Origin: Paenibacillus sabinae T27
GTDB lineage: Bacteria; Bacillota; Bacilli; Paenibacillales; Paenibacillaceae
Assembly: GCF_000612505.1 (NCBI RefSeq)
Contig: NZ_CP004078.1
Location: 4,859,001 to 4,923,000, forward strand
DNA: 64,000 bases
Direction: 5' to 3'
Part shown: in pieces, positions 34,060 to 44,999 of the stretch
How positions within the stretch are numbered: position 1 is the first letter of the stretch
Layout: every line of letters begins with the position of its first letter
Made by a program: the position numbers and the translations under genes
The notes under the pieces: model-generated
Database searches by the model: none
The model's input: only the letters and a program-made list of their open reading frames with translations
What the model was told of the DNA's origin: nothing

Positions 34060-34347
34060 TTACGGCTGCGCCGCAACGGCCACCTCCCGTTTTTTCCCCG
34101 TGTTTTTCTTGTATTTGATTTTGGTGGCCTCGCCCCCCCGGAGATGACGGATGGATTTGTGGTATTCAAGAATGTTCTTCACCTGATCGGCCAGATCAGG
34201 ATTGATTTCCGGCAACCGCTCGGTCAAATCTTTATGCACCGTGCTTTTGGAAACGCCGAATTCTTTGGCTATGGTCCGGACCGTATGCCTGGTTTCCACG
34301 ATGCAGCGTCCGATTTTGATGGTGCGTTCCTTGATGTAATCGTGCAC
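34060..34347 (-). CDS. spoIIID: Sporulation transcription factor SpoIIID
   Basis: SpoIIID is a small DNA-binding protein that tunes sigma-E and sigma-K genes in the mother cell. The GTG at 34347 (VHDYIKERTIKIG, 95 residues) is the start: GGGAGG lies seven bases upstream and it aligns with the known N-terminus. The helix-turn-helix is TVRTIAKEFGVSKSTVHKDL (about 22-41), followed by RLPEINPDL and YHKSIRHLRGGEATKIKYKK. A sigma-E-type promoter lies upstream. spoIIID before mbl is the conserved Bacillus order. Confidence 0.96.
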   Translation of the reverse strand: MHDYIKERTIKIGRCIVETRHTVRTIAKEFGVSKSTVHKDLTERLPEINPDLADQVKNILEYHKSIRHLRGGEATKIKYKKNTGKKREVAVAAQP

Positions 34348-34380
34348 GCTCCCGCCTCCCAACTGTGGATAGTTTGGTAC

Positions 34381-34408
34381 ATTATATGAGGGGCGGGCCT
34401 ATATATTC
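34381..34408 (-). promoter_or_regulatory. Sigma-E-type promoter of spoIIID
   Basis: On the minus strand GAATATA (34402-34408) is followed after 13 bases by CATATAAT (34381-34388), close to the sigma-E consensus (ATATT-like -35, CATACAnT -10). spoIIID of B. subtilis is transcribed by sigma-E, which supports the assignment. Confidence 0.75.
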
Positions 34409-34516
34409 GCGCTTTAACGGGATGACAAGCCGGGGCAGGCTCATTTTATTTGCTGGACAACCGTAAAATAGCCCTAGAAAGCGGGGACTATGCGCCTATA
34501 CCGGGAGACGAAACAC

Positions 34517-34546
34517 GAAAAAGCAGGAGGACGAGTGTCCCCCTGC
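34517..34546 (-). terminator. Intrinsic terminator of spoIIQ
   Basis: 10-base stem GCAGGAGGAC / GTCCCCCTGC (34523-34532, 34537-34546; one mismatch) followed by TTTTTC on the minus strand. Confidence 0.88.
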
Positions 34547-34571
34547 CGTGACTTTCAGGTTTTCATCTGGC

Positions 34572-35312
34572 TTACTTTTGCGGAAGAAGGTCCGAAGGAT
34601 TGACGACCTTGCCGTCCTGATACACCTCAAAATGCAGGTGATTTCCCAGATTCTTCTCGATCTCATTGCGTCCGGCTGCGGCTAGCGTATCGCCCTGCTT
34701 CACCTGGTCGCCCTGCTTCACTTTGGCTTCTCCGAGACTTTGGTAAACGGTCTTCAGATTGCCTTGAGTCACTTCGACTACCGTACCGAGGGTAGGCACA
34801 TCCTCGACCCGGGTCACTTCGCCGCTGATAGCGGATTTGACGTCAAAAGTCTTGTTGTCTTCGCGGGCCAGATCGATGCCGGTGTTGGGCGTAAAGGTAT
34901 CGCCGTTTTGCACCATAGCCTCGATATGATTCTCTTCGGTGCCGTTCTCGTCATAATACGGCTTGACGACGTCCACGTCGCTCGGGTTGGCCACCGGCCA
35001 AGCCAGGCTTTCCGCAGAAGCGGTCACTTCGAGCGCATTCGGATCCTTGCCGGCATCGGCGGTTGTATCGCCGGAAGCCCCCACATCTTTGGTTACGACG
35101 GCGGCGGTGTCTGTCGAAAGCGGCTTATGGCCGGCATCCTGATAGACCCACACCAAGGTTAGTATAATTGCCGCTGCCGCTGTGTAGACTGCCGGAAACA
35201 CCCAACGTTTGGAGAACAATCTGTTCCACGAAGAAGGCTGGCTGCTGGTTTCTCCCTGATTGGTTTTGAGAGATTCTTCATGGGATGGTTTGTTTTTGTT
35301 TTGTTCATTCAT
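34572..35312 (-). CDS. spoIIQ: Stage II sporulation protein SpoIIQ, LytM/M23-like
   Basis: SpoIIQ is made in the forespore and pairs with SpoIIIAH across the engulfment membranes. The 246-residue product has one N-terminal membrane segment (WVFPAVYTAAAAIILTLVWVY, about 37-57), a linker and a LytM/M23 fold (about 125-246). The C-terminal HxH is present (NHLHFEV), but the first metal ligand position reads TPNTGIDLA, with no His before the GID motif. The endopeptidase site is therefore incomplete, as reported for Bacillus SpoIIQ. ATG follows GAGGTGA. It lies between spoIID and spoIIID and has a forespore-type promoter. Confidence 0.93.
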   Translation of the reverse strand: MNEQNKNKPSHEESLKTNQGETSSQPSSWNRLFSKRWVFPAVYTAAAAIILTLVWVYQDAGHKPLSTDTAAVVTKDVGASGDTTADAGKDPNALEVTASAESLAWPVANPSDVDVVKPYYDENGTEENHIEAMVQNGDTFTPNTGIDLAREDNKTFDVKSAISGEVTRVEDVPTLGTVVEVTQGNLKTVYQSLGEAKVKQGDQVKQGDTLAAAGRNEIEKNLGNHLHFEVYQDGKVVNPSDLLPQK

Positions 35313-35332
35313 TTGCTATCACCTCAGTAACC

Positions 35333-35360
35333 ATTGTTACCGGGCGGTTCGCTTTTATAC
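35333..35360 (-). promoter_or_regulatory. Sigma-F-type promoter of spoIIQ
   Basis: On the minus strand GTATA (35356-35360) is followed after 14 bases by GGTAACAAT (35333-35341), matching the forespore consensus GGnnAnAnT. B. subtilis spoIIQ is a sigma-F gene. The predicted start lies immediately before the ribosome binding site, giving a leader of only about 14 bases. Confidence 0.75.
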
Positions 35361-35372
35361 GTTTCTTTCACT

Positions 35373-36557
35373 TTATTTTTTCAAAAGAGTTGAGACTTGC
35401 GTAAACGATATTCCGCTGTAATAGTGTTTGAGAATTTGCGTCGCCGTCGCGCCCTCCTTCGCCATCCCGTTCGCTCCCCACTGGCTCATACCGACGCCGT
35501 GACCGTTGCCGTAGGTCGTAATGGCGATCTGCCCCTTCTTGATCGTCCAAGTGAACTGGCTGGAACGAAGCCCAAGCCGCTCCCGCACCTCGCGTCCCGT
35601 AAACACCTGTCCGTCAATCGAAATCTCTTTAATCCGGTGGCCTGCGGTAAGCGACAGCACCTCCAGCTGCGGCAGCCCTGCGGCAGTCCGATCCATGGAG
35701 AGCGGTTCGAACCGCCCCGACGCGCCTGCGGATGAGGCCAATACTCTCTGCGCACCCTGGGGTGCGATTCCGCCTAAGCCCAGCTTCGCTCTCAGCTCGG
35801 AGAAAGTGAAGGTGGCGGTAGACTGAAGCTGCGGATTCACTTCCCGGTCCCAAGGGCTTGCCACGCTCCGCAGATAAGGCACAGCGGCTTTCCAGTAATC
35901 CTCCGAATTCTCTGTATACCCTCCACTAGAGGCAAAAAAAGATGCCGTAATCGGCTCCCCTCCGTACGTCATCACGATGCCGCGCGTCTCGCGAACCGCG
36001 CGGCGGAGCTTGGCCAGGTCGGCCCCTCGGCCGGCCTTCGCCCAGTCCCGCTGCAGCACGGCGGACGAGACGTAAGCCTGATGGCTTACGGTGTCGGTCA
36101 CATCCGCTCCGGCAGCGGGAACCCCACTTCGGTCGCCCGCCCGCAGGCGGCGGACGATAAAGGTGCGGGCCGCGATGGACTGCGCTTTGAGCGCTTCGAG
36201 CTCAAAGCCGGCCGGCATCTCGGCCGCGATCACGCCGGTGACGTAGTCCTCCAGCGGCAGGGTCTCGATTTGTCGGGTACGCGACAAATACACGGACACC
36301 TTCGGCTGCGGGGCTTCCGCCGCAGCCGGTTCCCGCGCCGCGGGCGCGCCGGAGGGCTGCGGCGCGGGAGGCGGCGCGGGCGGGTCGTGCCGCAGCTGCA
36401 CGACCACCAGCGGCAGCAGCAGCGCCGCCAGCAGCGGCGCTGCCAGCCAGGCGGCGGGTAACAGCCGCCTGGACCAGCCACCGGCCGGAAGCCTGCGACT
36501 CCGGCGGGCGGGTCTCCACCGCGCCGGCTTGCGGCGCCAGAGGCGGAAATCTTTCAT
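35373..36557 (-). CDS. spoIID: Stage II sporulation protein D, septal peptidoglycan lytic transglycosylase
   Basis: SpoIID cleaves denuded glycan strands from the mother-cell side during engulfment, with SpoIIM and SpoIIP. The 394-residue product has a strongly Arg-rich cytosolic N-terminus (1-30), one membrane segment (LLPAAWLAAPLLAALLLPLVVVQL, about 32-55), a Pro/Ala-rich linker and the SpoIID domain. The catalytic Glu is in VIAAEMPAGFELEALKAQ (about 109-126). Other conserved blocks are SFFASSGGYTENSEDYW (about 205) and GNGHGVGMSQWGANGMA (about 350). Expression is expected from sigma-E; a CATATGAT element about 60 bases upstream could be its -10. The first 500 bases are GC-rich. Confidence 0.95.
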   Translation of the reverse strand: MKDFRLWRRKPARWRPARRSRRLPAGGWSRRLLPAAWLAAPLLAALLLPLVVVQLRHDPPAPPPAPQPSGAPAAREPAAAEAPQPKVSVYLSRTRQIETLPLEDYVTGVIAAEMPAGFELEALKAQSIAARTFIVRRLRAGDRSGVPAAGADVTDTVSHQAYVSSAVLQRDWAKAGRGADLAKLRRAVRETRGIVMTYGGEPITASFFASSGGYTENSEDYWKAAVPYLRSVASPWDREVNPQLQSTATFTFSELRAKLGLGGIAPQGAQRVLASSAGASGRFEPLSMDRTAAGLPQLEVLSLTAGHRIKEISIDGQVFTGREVRERLGLRSSQFTWTIKKGQIAITTYGNGHGVGMSQWGANGMAKEGATATQILKHYYSGISFTQVSTLLKK

Positions 36558-36710
36558 CTCTTTCTTCTCCCTTCCTGAATAGCCTCGTACTACATCATAT
36601 GAGTCTCAGACAATTGATAGAACGACAGGATTCGAGAGAAGAAAGAGTTGGAGCCGGTAAGGACCGCCCTGCGGCCTTAACTAGCTTCAATAGTGACCCG
36701 GCAGCTTTTC

Positions 36711-36751
36711 TCAAAAAGAAAGAGGCCCGCCATATGGTTATGGCAGACCTC
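36711..36751 (-). terminator. Intrinsic terminator of murA
   Basis: Hairpin with GAGG.C.GCCATA / TATGGC.G.CCTC arms (36722-36751) followed on the minus strand by TTTCTTTTT. Confidence 0.85.
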
Positions 36752-36776
36752 CCGGTTATGAAACGGACCCTGAGAT

Positions 36777-38150
36777 TTAAACCCAGCTCGGTTGAACCTG
36801 AACCTTGAACAGGGGCTTTGCTTCCTCGGTAGCACCCTTGGAAGTTTCGGGTTTGAGCTTTTCTTCTGCAGCGGCTTCAGCTGGACTTTCTTCCAGTGAG
36901 ACGCGCCAAATGTCTGCGCCCAGGCCGGACAGCTTCTCCGCCAGATGTACATAGCCGCGGTCGATATGATGCGTGCCGCTCACTTCCGTCGTTCCCTCTG
37001 CGACCAGACCGGCCAGAATCAGCGCCGCCCCCGCACGCAGGTCCGTTGCGCATACCTTCGCTCCGACCAGACGGGCATCTCCGGTAATGATGGCGGAGCG
37101 CCCTTCGATCTTGATTTCCGCATTCATCAGCTGGAATTCGTCCACATGCATGAAGCGGTTCTCAAATACCGTCTCCGTAATGACGCTCGTTCCTTCCGAA
37201 CGAAGCAGCAGCGCCATCATCTGCGACTGCATATCCGTCGGAAAGCCCGGATAAGGCAAAGTCTTCACATCGACAGCCTTCAGCGGCTTGTCGCTAATGA
37301 CGCGGACGCCGTTGTCGCCGGGAATAATGGTTACGCCCATTTCTTCCATCTTGGCGATAACCGGACCGAGATGATCGGCAATCGCGCCTTCCACGTACAC
37401 GTCGCCGCCGGTAATCGCCGCAGCCACCATATAAGTTCCCGCTTCGACCCGGTCGGGAATAACATGATGTCTTACACCGTGCAGGCGTTCTACGCCTTCA
37501 ATCCGAATCATGCCGGTGCCCGCGCCGCGAACGACGGCGCCCATGCTGTTCAGGTAGTTGGCCAAATCGACAATCTCCGGTTCCTTCGCCGCATTCTCGA
37601 TCGTTGTCACGCCTTCCGCCAAAGCGGCGGCCATCATAATATTCTCGGTTGCGCCGACGCTGGCCACGTCGAGATAAATCTTGGCTCCGCGCAGACGGCC
37701 GGTGCTCTTCGCTTCGATATAGCCCTGACCGAGACTGATCTCGGCTCCAAGGGCTTCAAACCCTTTCAGATGCTGGTCAATTGGACGCGTACCGATCGCG
37801 CAGCCGCCGGGAAGAGAAATGCGCGCACGGCCCAATCGGGACAAAAGAGGTCCCATCACCAAAAAAGAAGCCCGCATTTTGCGTACCCACTCATAGGGCG
37901 CTTCAGAAGTGGATAGGTTTCGGGCATCCACCTGGATGATATCGTTTTGATATGTAACTCCCGCCCCCAGAGATTCCAGTACCTTGCTGATCGTAATTAC
38001 ATCATCTAGAGGAGGCGCGTCGACAATGACGCTTTCTCCTTCTTCAGCCAATAGAGAGGCGGCTATGATCGGTAGTACGGAATTTTTAGCGCCGCTTACT
38101 TTCACGCTTCCGGTCAATCTTTTGCCACCGCGGACGATAAATTTACTCAT
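36777..38150 (-). CDS. murA: UDP-N-acetylglucosamine 1-carboxyvinyltransferase
   Basis: MurA transfers enolpyruvate from PEP to UDP-GlcNAc, the first committed step of peptidoglycan synthesis. The start at 38150 (MSKFIVRGG, 457 residues) follows GCGGAGGG. Motifs: [18 protein letters not shown] (about 17-34), [15 protein letters not shown] (about 91) and the active-site Cys in [13 protein letters not shown] (about 112-124). Residues after about 420 form an Ala/Glu/Lys-rich tail of roughly 35 residues absent from typical MurA. Position between DUF1146 and spoIID corresponds to murAA in B. subtilis. Confidence 0.96.
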   Translation of the reverse strand: MSKFIVRGGKRLTGSVKVSGAKNSVLPIIAASLLAEEGESVIVDAPPLDDVITISKVLESLGAGVTYQNDIIQVDARNLSTSEAPYEWVRKMRASFLVMGPLLSRLGRARISLPGGCAIGTRPIDQHLKGFEALGAEISLGQGYIEAKSTGRLRGAKIYLDVASVGATENIMMAAALAEGVTTIENAAKEPEIVDLANYLNSMGAVVRGAGTGMIRIEGVERLHGVRHHVIPDRVEAGTYMVAAAITGGDVYVEGAIADHLGPVIAKMEEMGVTIIPGDNGVRVISDKPLKAVDVKTLPYPGFPTDMQSQMMALLLRSEGTSVITETVFENRFMHVDEFQLMNAEIKIEGRSAIITGDARLVGAKVCATDLRAGAALILAGLVAEGTTEVSGTHHIDRGYVHLAEKLSGLGADIWRVSLEESPAEAAAEEKLKPETSKGATEEAKPLFKVQVQPSWV

Positions 38151-38385
38151 CTTTCGGTTCCCTCCGCGTCCATTATTTTCTCTGACATTCGTGTCATTCT
38201 CCATATCCTTGCTTGTTTGAGTAATCAATTTAGTTAAAAATCAATTTAATAAGGCTTCGATTTCCGCTGCTTGGCCCCGGTCTTGCGTGGGACACTTCTT
38301 GATTTAAGTTTTTACAAAAAAAATGTAATTATGCGGCGTTTTTTGGCGAAACCGGCTATGACATTAATAACCGGACCGTCCGCAA

Positions 38386-38643
38386 TTAAAACATATGACG
38401 TATTTGGACACTGTAGCCCAGGTAATCGAGCAGGAAGCCCGCCACAAAATGTCCCAATACAATAGCCAGCAGCAAATGAAGCAGCCGCCCTTGCGGGCTC
38501 TTGGGATATCTTATGATCAAATCAAGCTTTAGGTTCTGCAGGGCCCACCAGGATAATGCCACACACAGCAGCGATACAACCATTGACATCAGCCCGCTGA
38601 TCCCCAGAGAGCCGGTTAATTCGTTTATCATGATGTTCCCCAT
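38386..38643 (-). CDS. ywzB: DUF1146 (YwzB-like) small membrane protein
   Basis: An 85-residue protein with two membrane segments (LMSMVVSLLCVALSWWALQNL; LLHLLLAIVLGHFVAGFLLDYLGY) separated by a basic turn (IRYPKSPQGR). It matches the DUF1146/YwzB family, which lies between the ATP synthase operon and murA in Bacillus as here. Function is unknown to me. Start is the ATG at 38643 or 38631; both follow G-rich stretches. Confidence 0.82.
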   Translation of the reverse strand: MGNIMINELTGSLGISGLMSMVVSLLCVALSWWALQNLKLDLIIRYPKSPQGRLLHLLLAIVLGHFVAGFLLDYLGYSVQIRHMF

Positions 38644-38876
38644 CCTAACCCCCCAAACCTAGACTTGCTCGGAAATCGACTCTTATATCATACTTGCGTA
38701 ATGGAAAAGAATCCAGTACTTTTACATTTTTTTAACTCAAATCCTCCAGGTAAACGCTATCAGACCCAATGTCCTTTCAGAAGTTACAAAATGACATCTT
38801 TTGTTACAGATTTAGCAGCCTAAAAATTACATTCTGTTCACCAAAAACTCTATAAGACTCAAAAATTTCAGAGCAT

Positions 38877-38909
38877 AAAAAAAGCAGCCCGGCATATGGC
38901 CAGACTGCA
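38877..38909 (-). terminator. Intrinsic terminator of the atp operon
   Basis: 10-base stem GCAG.C.GGC / GCC.G.CTGC (two mismatches) with a 5-base loop and seven T on the minus strand, just after the atpC stop. The preceding stretch to the DUF1146 gene (38644-38876) is AT-rich and holds nothing else I can assign. Confidence 0.92.
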
Positions 38910-38916
38910 TTTTCAT

Positions 38917-39333
38917 TTATTTTTGTCCTTTTCCGGCGGACACTTTAATCCGCGTAACCGCACGCTGCAGCGCGAGCTCGGCGCGGCGGTGATCGATGTC
39001 GTCCTGCTTGCCGCGGGACTGCAAGCGCCGCTGCGCCCGTTCCTTGGCTGCCTCAGCACGTTCAAGATCGATATCGCTCGGCAGCTCGGCGCTTTCCGCC
39101 AGCACGGTCACTTTATCCTTGTGCACTTCAATAAAGCCGCCGTGAACGGCGACCGTTGTCACACCGGCGTCCGATTTGATGGTCATCGGTGCAACCTGAA
39201 GCGGAGTTACAAGCGGAACATGTCCCGGCAAAATGCCCAGATCGCCTTCTATCCCACGTACGGTCAAGCTGTTAACCTGCTTGGCAAATACGAGGTGATC
39301 CGGCGTGACAATTTCCAACAAAAAGGTGTTCAC
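38917..39333 (-). CDS. atpC: ATP synthase epsilon subunit
   Basis: Part of the F1 central stalk; regulates ATP hydrolysis. The 138-residue product has the N-terminal beta-sandwich (LEIVTPDHLVFAKQVNSLTVRGIEGDLGILPGH, about 6-38) and a C-terminal helical hairpin (LERAEAAKERAQRRLQ, RRAELALQRAVTRIK). It starts at GTG behind GAGGAGG and is the last gene of the atp operon, 26 bases after atpD. Confidence 0.96.
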   Translation of the reverse strand: MNTFLLEIVTPDHLVFAKQVNSLTVRGIEGDLGILPGHVPLVTPLQVAPMTIKSDAGVTTVAVHGGFIEVHKDKVTVLAESAELPSDIDLERAEAAKERAQRRLQSRGKQDDIDHRRAELALQRAVTRIKVSAGKGQK

Positions 39334-39359
39334 TTCGAATTCCTCCTCAAAGCTTCAGG

Positions 39360-40760
<1,401 letters not shown>

Positions 40761-40793
40761 CTATGTTTCCCTCCTTGAAAACTGTTACCTAAG

Positions 40794-40845
40794 AAGAAAC
40801 GGCTTCGCCGTCCTCTGGAAGAGGAAGGCATCGTTTCTCGTAAAA
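40794..40845. repeat. 52-bp dispersed palindromic repeat, copy 2
   Basis: Second copy of the element at 28334-28385, same length: AAGAAACGGCTTCGCC at one end, GAAGAG in the middle, CGTTTC plus CGTAAAA at the other. A shorter diverged third copy appears at about 40894-40932 (AAGAAACG ... AAGGCATCGTT). Confidence 0.65.
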
Positions 40846-40888
40846 ATATCAGGTTAAGGATAAGCGCGAAGCTTATCCTTTCTGATAT
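40846..40888 (-). other. Nested hairpin in the atpG-atpD gap
   Basis: Outer stem ATATCAG / CTGATAT (40846-40852, 40882-40888) and inner stem AGGATAAGC / GCTTATCCT (40857-40865, 40871-40879) with a GCGAA loop. No T-run follows, so RNA processing or stability is more likely than termination. Confidence 0.65.
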
Positions 40889-41007
40889 TTCAAGAAGAAA
40901 CGTCCGCGCCTTGTTCCAAGGCATCGTTCCTTACTCTTCGAAATAGAAGACCTGTTTAAGCGCCCGGCAAATCCATTCAAGCCAGGAAGCTTACCTGTTC
41001 TCATATA

Positions 41008-41886
41008 TTAGCTTTGGGCGTTTGCACCCGCTACGATCTCGGTAATTTCCTGAGTAATAGCCGCCTGACGGGCACGGTTGTACGTAAGCGTCAGGTTACC
41101 GATCATTTTCGAGGCATTCTTGGTCGCACTGCCCATTGCCGTCATCTTGGCGCCGAGCTCGCTGGCTTTGCCGTCGAGGATAGCGCTGTAAATCAAGGTC
41201 TCCGCATACTTGGGCAGCAGAACTTCAAGCACGCCTTCCGGCGACGGTTCGTATTCATAGCCCGCTTTAAGCTCATGACCTTGAGTTTCTTCCTTCTTGC
41301 CGACTCCATCCATCGGAAGAAGACGCTCCACCGTCGGAATTTGGCTGATCGGATTGACGAACACGTTATAGCAGATATAGATCTCATCGAACACGCCTTC
41401 TTCGAATTGTCCTACCGCGGCATAGGCGATCGACTTAATGTCGGAGAAAGACGGGGTGTCGGAAAGCTCGGTCACTTCCTCGACGATCGGATAATTGCGC
41501 CGGCGCAGGAAATCGCGGCCTTTGCGGCCGATGACAAACAAGCCGTATTCATCCTGGGACTTATGACGCTCCTGGATAAGGGTTGTCACTTTCCGCAAAA
41601 TATTGGCATTGTACCCTCCGGCCAGGCCGCGGTCCGAAGTGATGATGATATATCCGGTTCTCTTGACGGGACGGCTCACCAGCATGGGGTGCTGGATTCC
41701 TGTGGTACCGGCAGCGATATTCGACACGACTTCTTTCAGCTTCTGCGAGTATGGACGGGCCGCTTCCGCTTTCTCCTGCGCCTTTCTCAGCTTGGAGGCG
41801 GCGACCATTTCCATCGCTTTGGTGATTTGTCTGGTGTTCTGAACGCTTTTGATTTGACGTTTAATATCACGCATGCTTCTTGCCAT
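41008..41886 (-). CDS. atpG: ATP synthase gamma subunit
   Basis: The rotating central shaft of F1, 292 residues. N-terminal helix [36 protein letters not shown] and C-terminal helix [33 protein letters not shown]-type sequence form the coiled coil; the middle has [16 protein letters not shown] (about 77-92). ATG follows AAGGTGGTGA-like sequence. It is flanked on both sides by structured intergenic sequence. Confidence 0.97.
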   Translation of the reverse strand: [292 protein letters not shown]

Positions 41887-41902
41887 GATTTCACCACCTT
41901 AA

Positions 41903-41969
41903 AGCTTTGGCGAAGCCAAAGCTATCTTCGTAAGCATATCTGCAAGCTTTGGCCTAGACCAAAGCTTGC
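41903..41969 (-). other. Twin perfect hairpins in the atpA-atpG gap
   Basis: First: AGCTTTGGC / GCCAAAGCT (41903-41911, 41915-41923) with a GAA loop. Second: GCAAGCTTTGG / CCAAAGCTTGC (41942-41952, 41959-41969) with a 6-base loop. Both share the AGCTTTGG core. There is no T-run, so they are probably mRNA processing or stability elements. Confidence 0.7.
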
Positions 41970-42011
41970 TTCAATACTCCCGTTACCTTATCGATTGCGC
42001 CAGTCCAGTTC

Positions 42012-43529
<1,518 letters not shown>

Positions 43530-43535
43530 TCACCC

Positions 43536-44087
43536 CTATCTTCTATGCTTATCGTTAAAGGATTTTTCCAGACGTTCAAGCTTACCGGCCAGACTGCCGT
43601 CGTACAGCGTATCGCCGATGACCACTTTAAGTCCGCCAAGCAAGCTTTTGTCGACTACATTGGTAGCCCGGATTTTCCGGCCGGATAAGGTTCCGAACTC
43701 TTCGGCGACAGTCTTCATTTCCCGTTCGTCCAGCTTGTAAGTGGAGTAGACGGTAGCGTCGGCCAATCCAAGGCTCTCGCCTTCGATCTTGATGTAGCTG
43801 TCCAGAAGGTCCGAAAGAATGCTCATTCTGCCGCGCTCCACGAGAAGTTCAAGCGTGTTGATTACAAGCGTTGAGAGCTTGCCACTCAGCGTGTTTTTGA
43901 GCACCGCGAGCTTGTCTTCCCCCGAAATCTTCGGAGTGCTGATGAATCTTTGAAGATCCGTATCGGAAGCCAGCGCGGAAACCAGAGCTTTCAGCTCTTC
44001 TTCCACTTCCAGCGTCTTCTTCTCTTCAAAGGCCACCTCGAACAATGCCTTCGCGTATCTTTTGGCGACTACCGTATCCTGACTCAT
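43536..44087 (-). CDS. atpH: ATP synthase delta subunit
   Basis: Peripheral stalk subunit linking F1 to the b-subunit dimer. The 183-residue product begins VVAKRYAKALFEVAFEE (about 6-22), the family's N-terminal motif, and ends with a beta/alpha domain containing SGRKIRATNVVDKSLLGGLKVVIGDTLYDGSL (about 140-172). Its ATG overlaps the atpF stop by four bases (ATGA), indicating translational coupling. Confidence 0.95.
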   Translation of the reverse strand: MSQDTVVAKRYAKALFEVAFEEKKTLEVEEELKALVSALASDTDLQRFISTPKISGEDKLAVLKNTLSGKLSTLVINTLELLVERGRMSILSDLLDSYIKIEGESLGLADATVYSTYKLDEREMKTVAEEFGTLSGRKIRATNVVDKSLLGGLKVVIGDTLYDGSLAGKLERLEKSFNDKHRR

Positions 44088-44572
44088 GATCTGCCCCCAA
44101 CCTCTTTGAGGTATTGATCAACGAGTTCCTCCTGCGCGGCGTCCGAGCTGACTTCCTTCTCAAGCAGCTTGGATGCGATTTTTACGGAAGCCGAACCGAG
44201 CTCGCTGCGCAGCGCCTCGACGGCCTTGTTCTTCTCGCTTTGAATGTCACGGAGAGCTTCATCCTTGATTCGGGTAGCTTCCGCCTTGGCTTGTTCAAGC
44301 AGTTGTTCGGTTTGCTTGCTGCTCGTCTGTCTGGACTGCTCGATAATATCGTAAGCTTCCTTGCGGGCATCCTGGAGAGCCTGCTTCTGTTCCTCTACGT
44401 AAGCGACCGCCTGCTCGCGCGTCTGCGAAGCTTCATTAATTTGCTGCAATACAAGCTCGCGCCGTTTCTCCATTACGGAGAACAAGGGGCCGAAAGCGTA
44501 TTTGTTAAGCAGAAAATACAAGATTAGAAAAGCGATCAGCGCCAGGACGAGGGATGGAATTGAAAAACTCAA
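44084..44572 (-). CDS. atpF: ATP synthase b subunit
   Basis: Membrane-anchored peripheral stalk, 162 residues: one N-terminal membrane segment (PSLVLALIAFLILYFLLNKYAF, about 6-27) followed by a long charged coiled coil with repeated Gln/Glu/Lys heptads to the C-terminus. Translation starts at TTG behind AAGGAGTGA. Its stop overlaps the atpH start. Confidence 0.95.
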   Translation of the reverse strand: MSFSIPSLVLALIAFLILYFLLNKYAFGPLFSVMEKRRELVLQQINEASQTREQAVAYVEEQKQALQDARKEAYDIIEQSRQTSSKQTEQLLEQAKAEATRIKDEALRDIQSEKNKAVEALRSELGSASVKIASKLLEKEVSSDAAQEELVDQYLKEVGGRS

Positions 44573-44688
44573 TTAGGGTCACTCCTTTCCGGTAACTTCG
44601 TTAATCGAAATACTATAGACAAGGCTCTTGCCCAAAAAGAAAGCGCGGAGGGCCATGGCCTTCCCCGCCAATTAATGTGCAATCTAAA

Positions 44689-44958
<270 letters not shown>

Positions 44959-44999
44959 TTATTTCAGAACCGGGTGCAAATAGTGCGCCCAGCCCGGAA

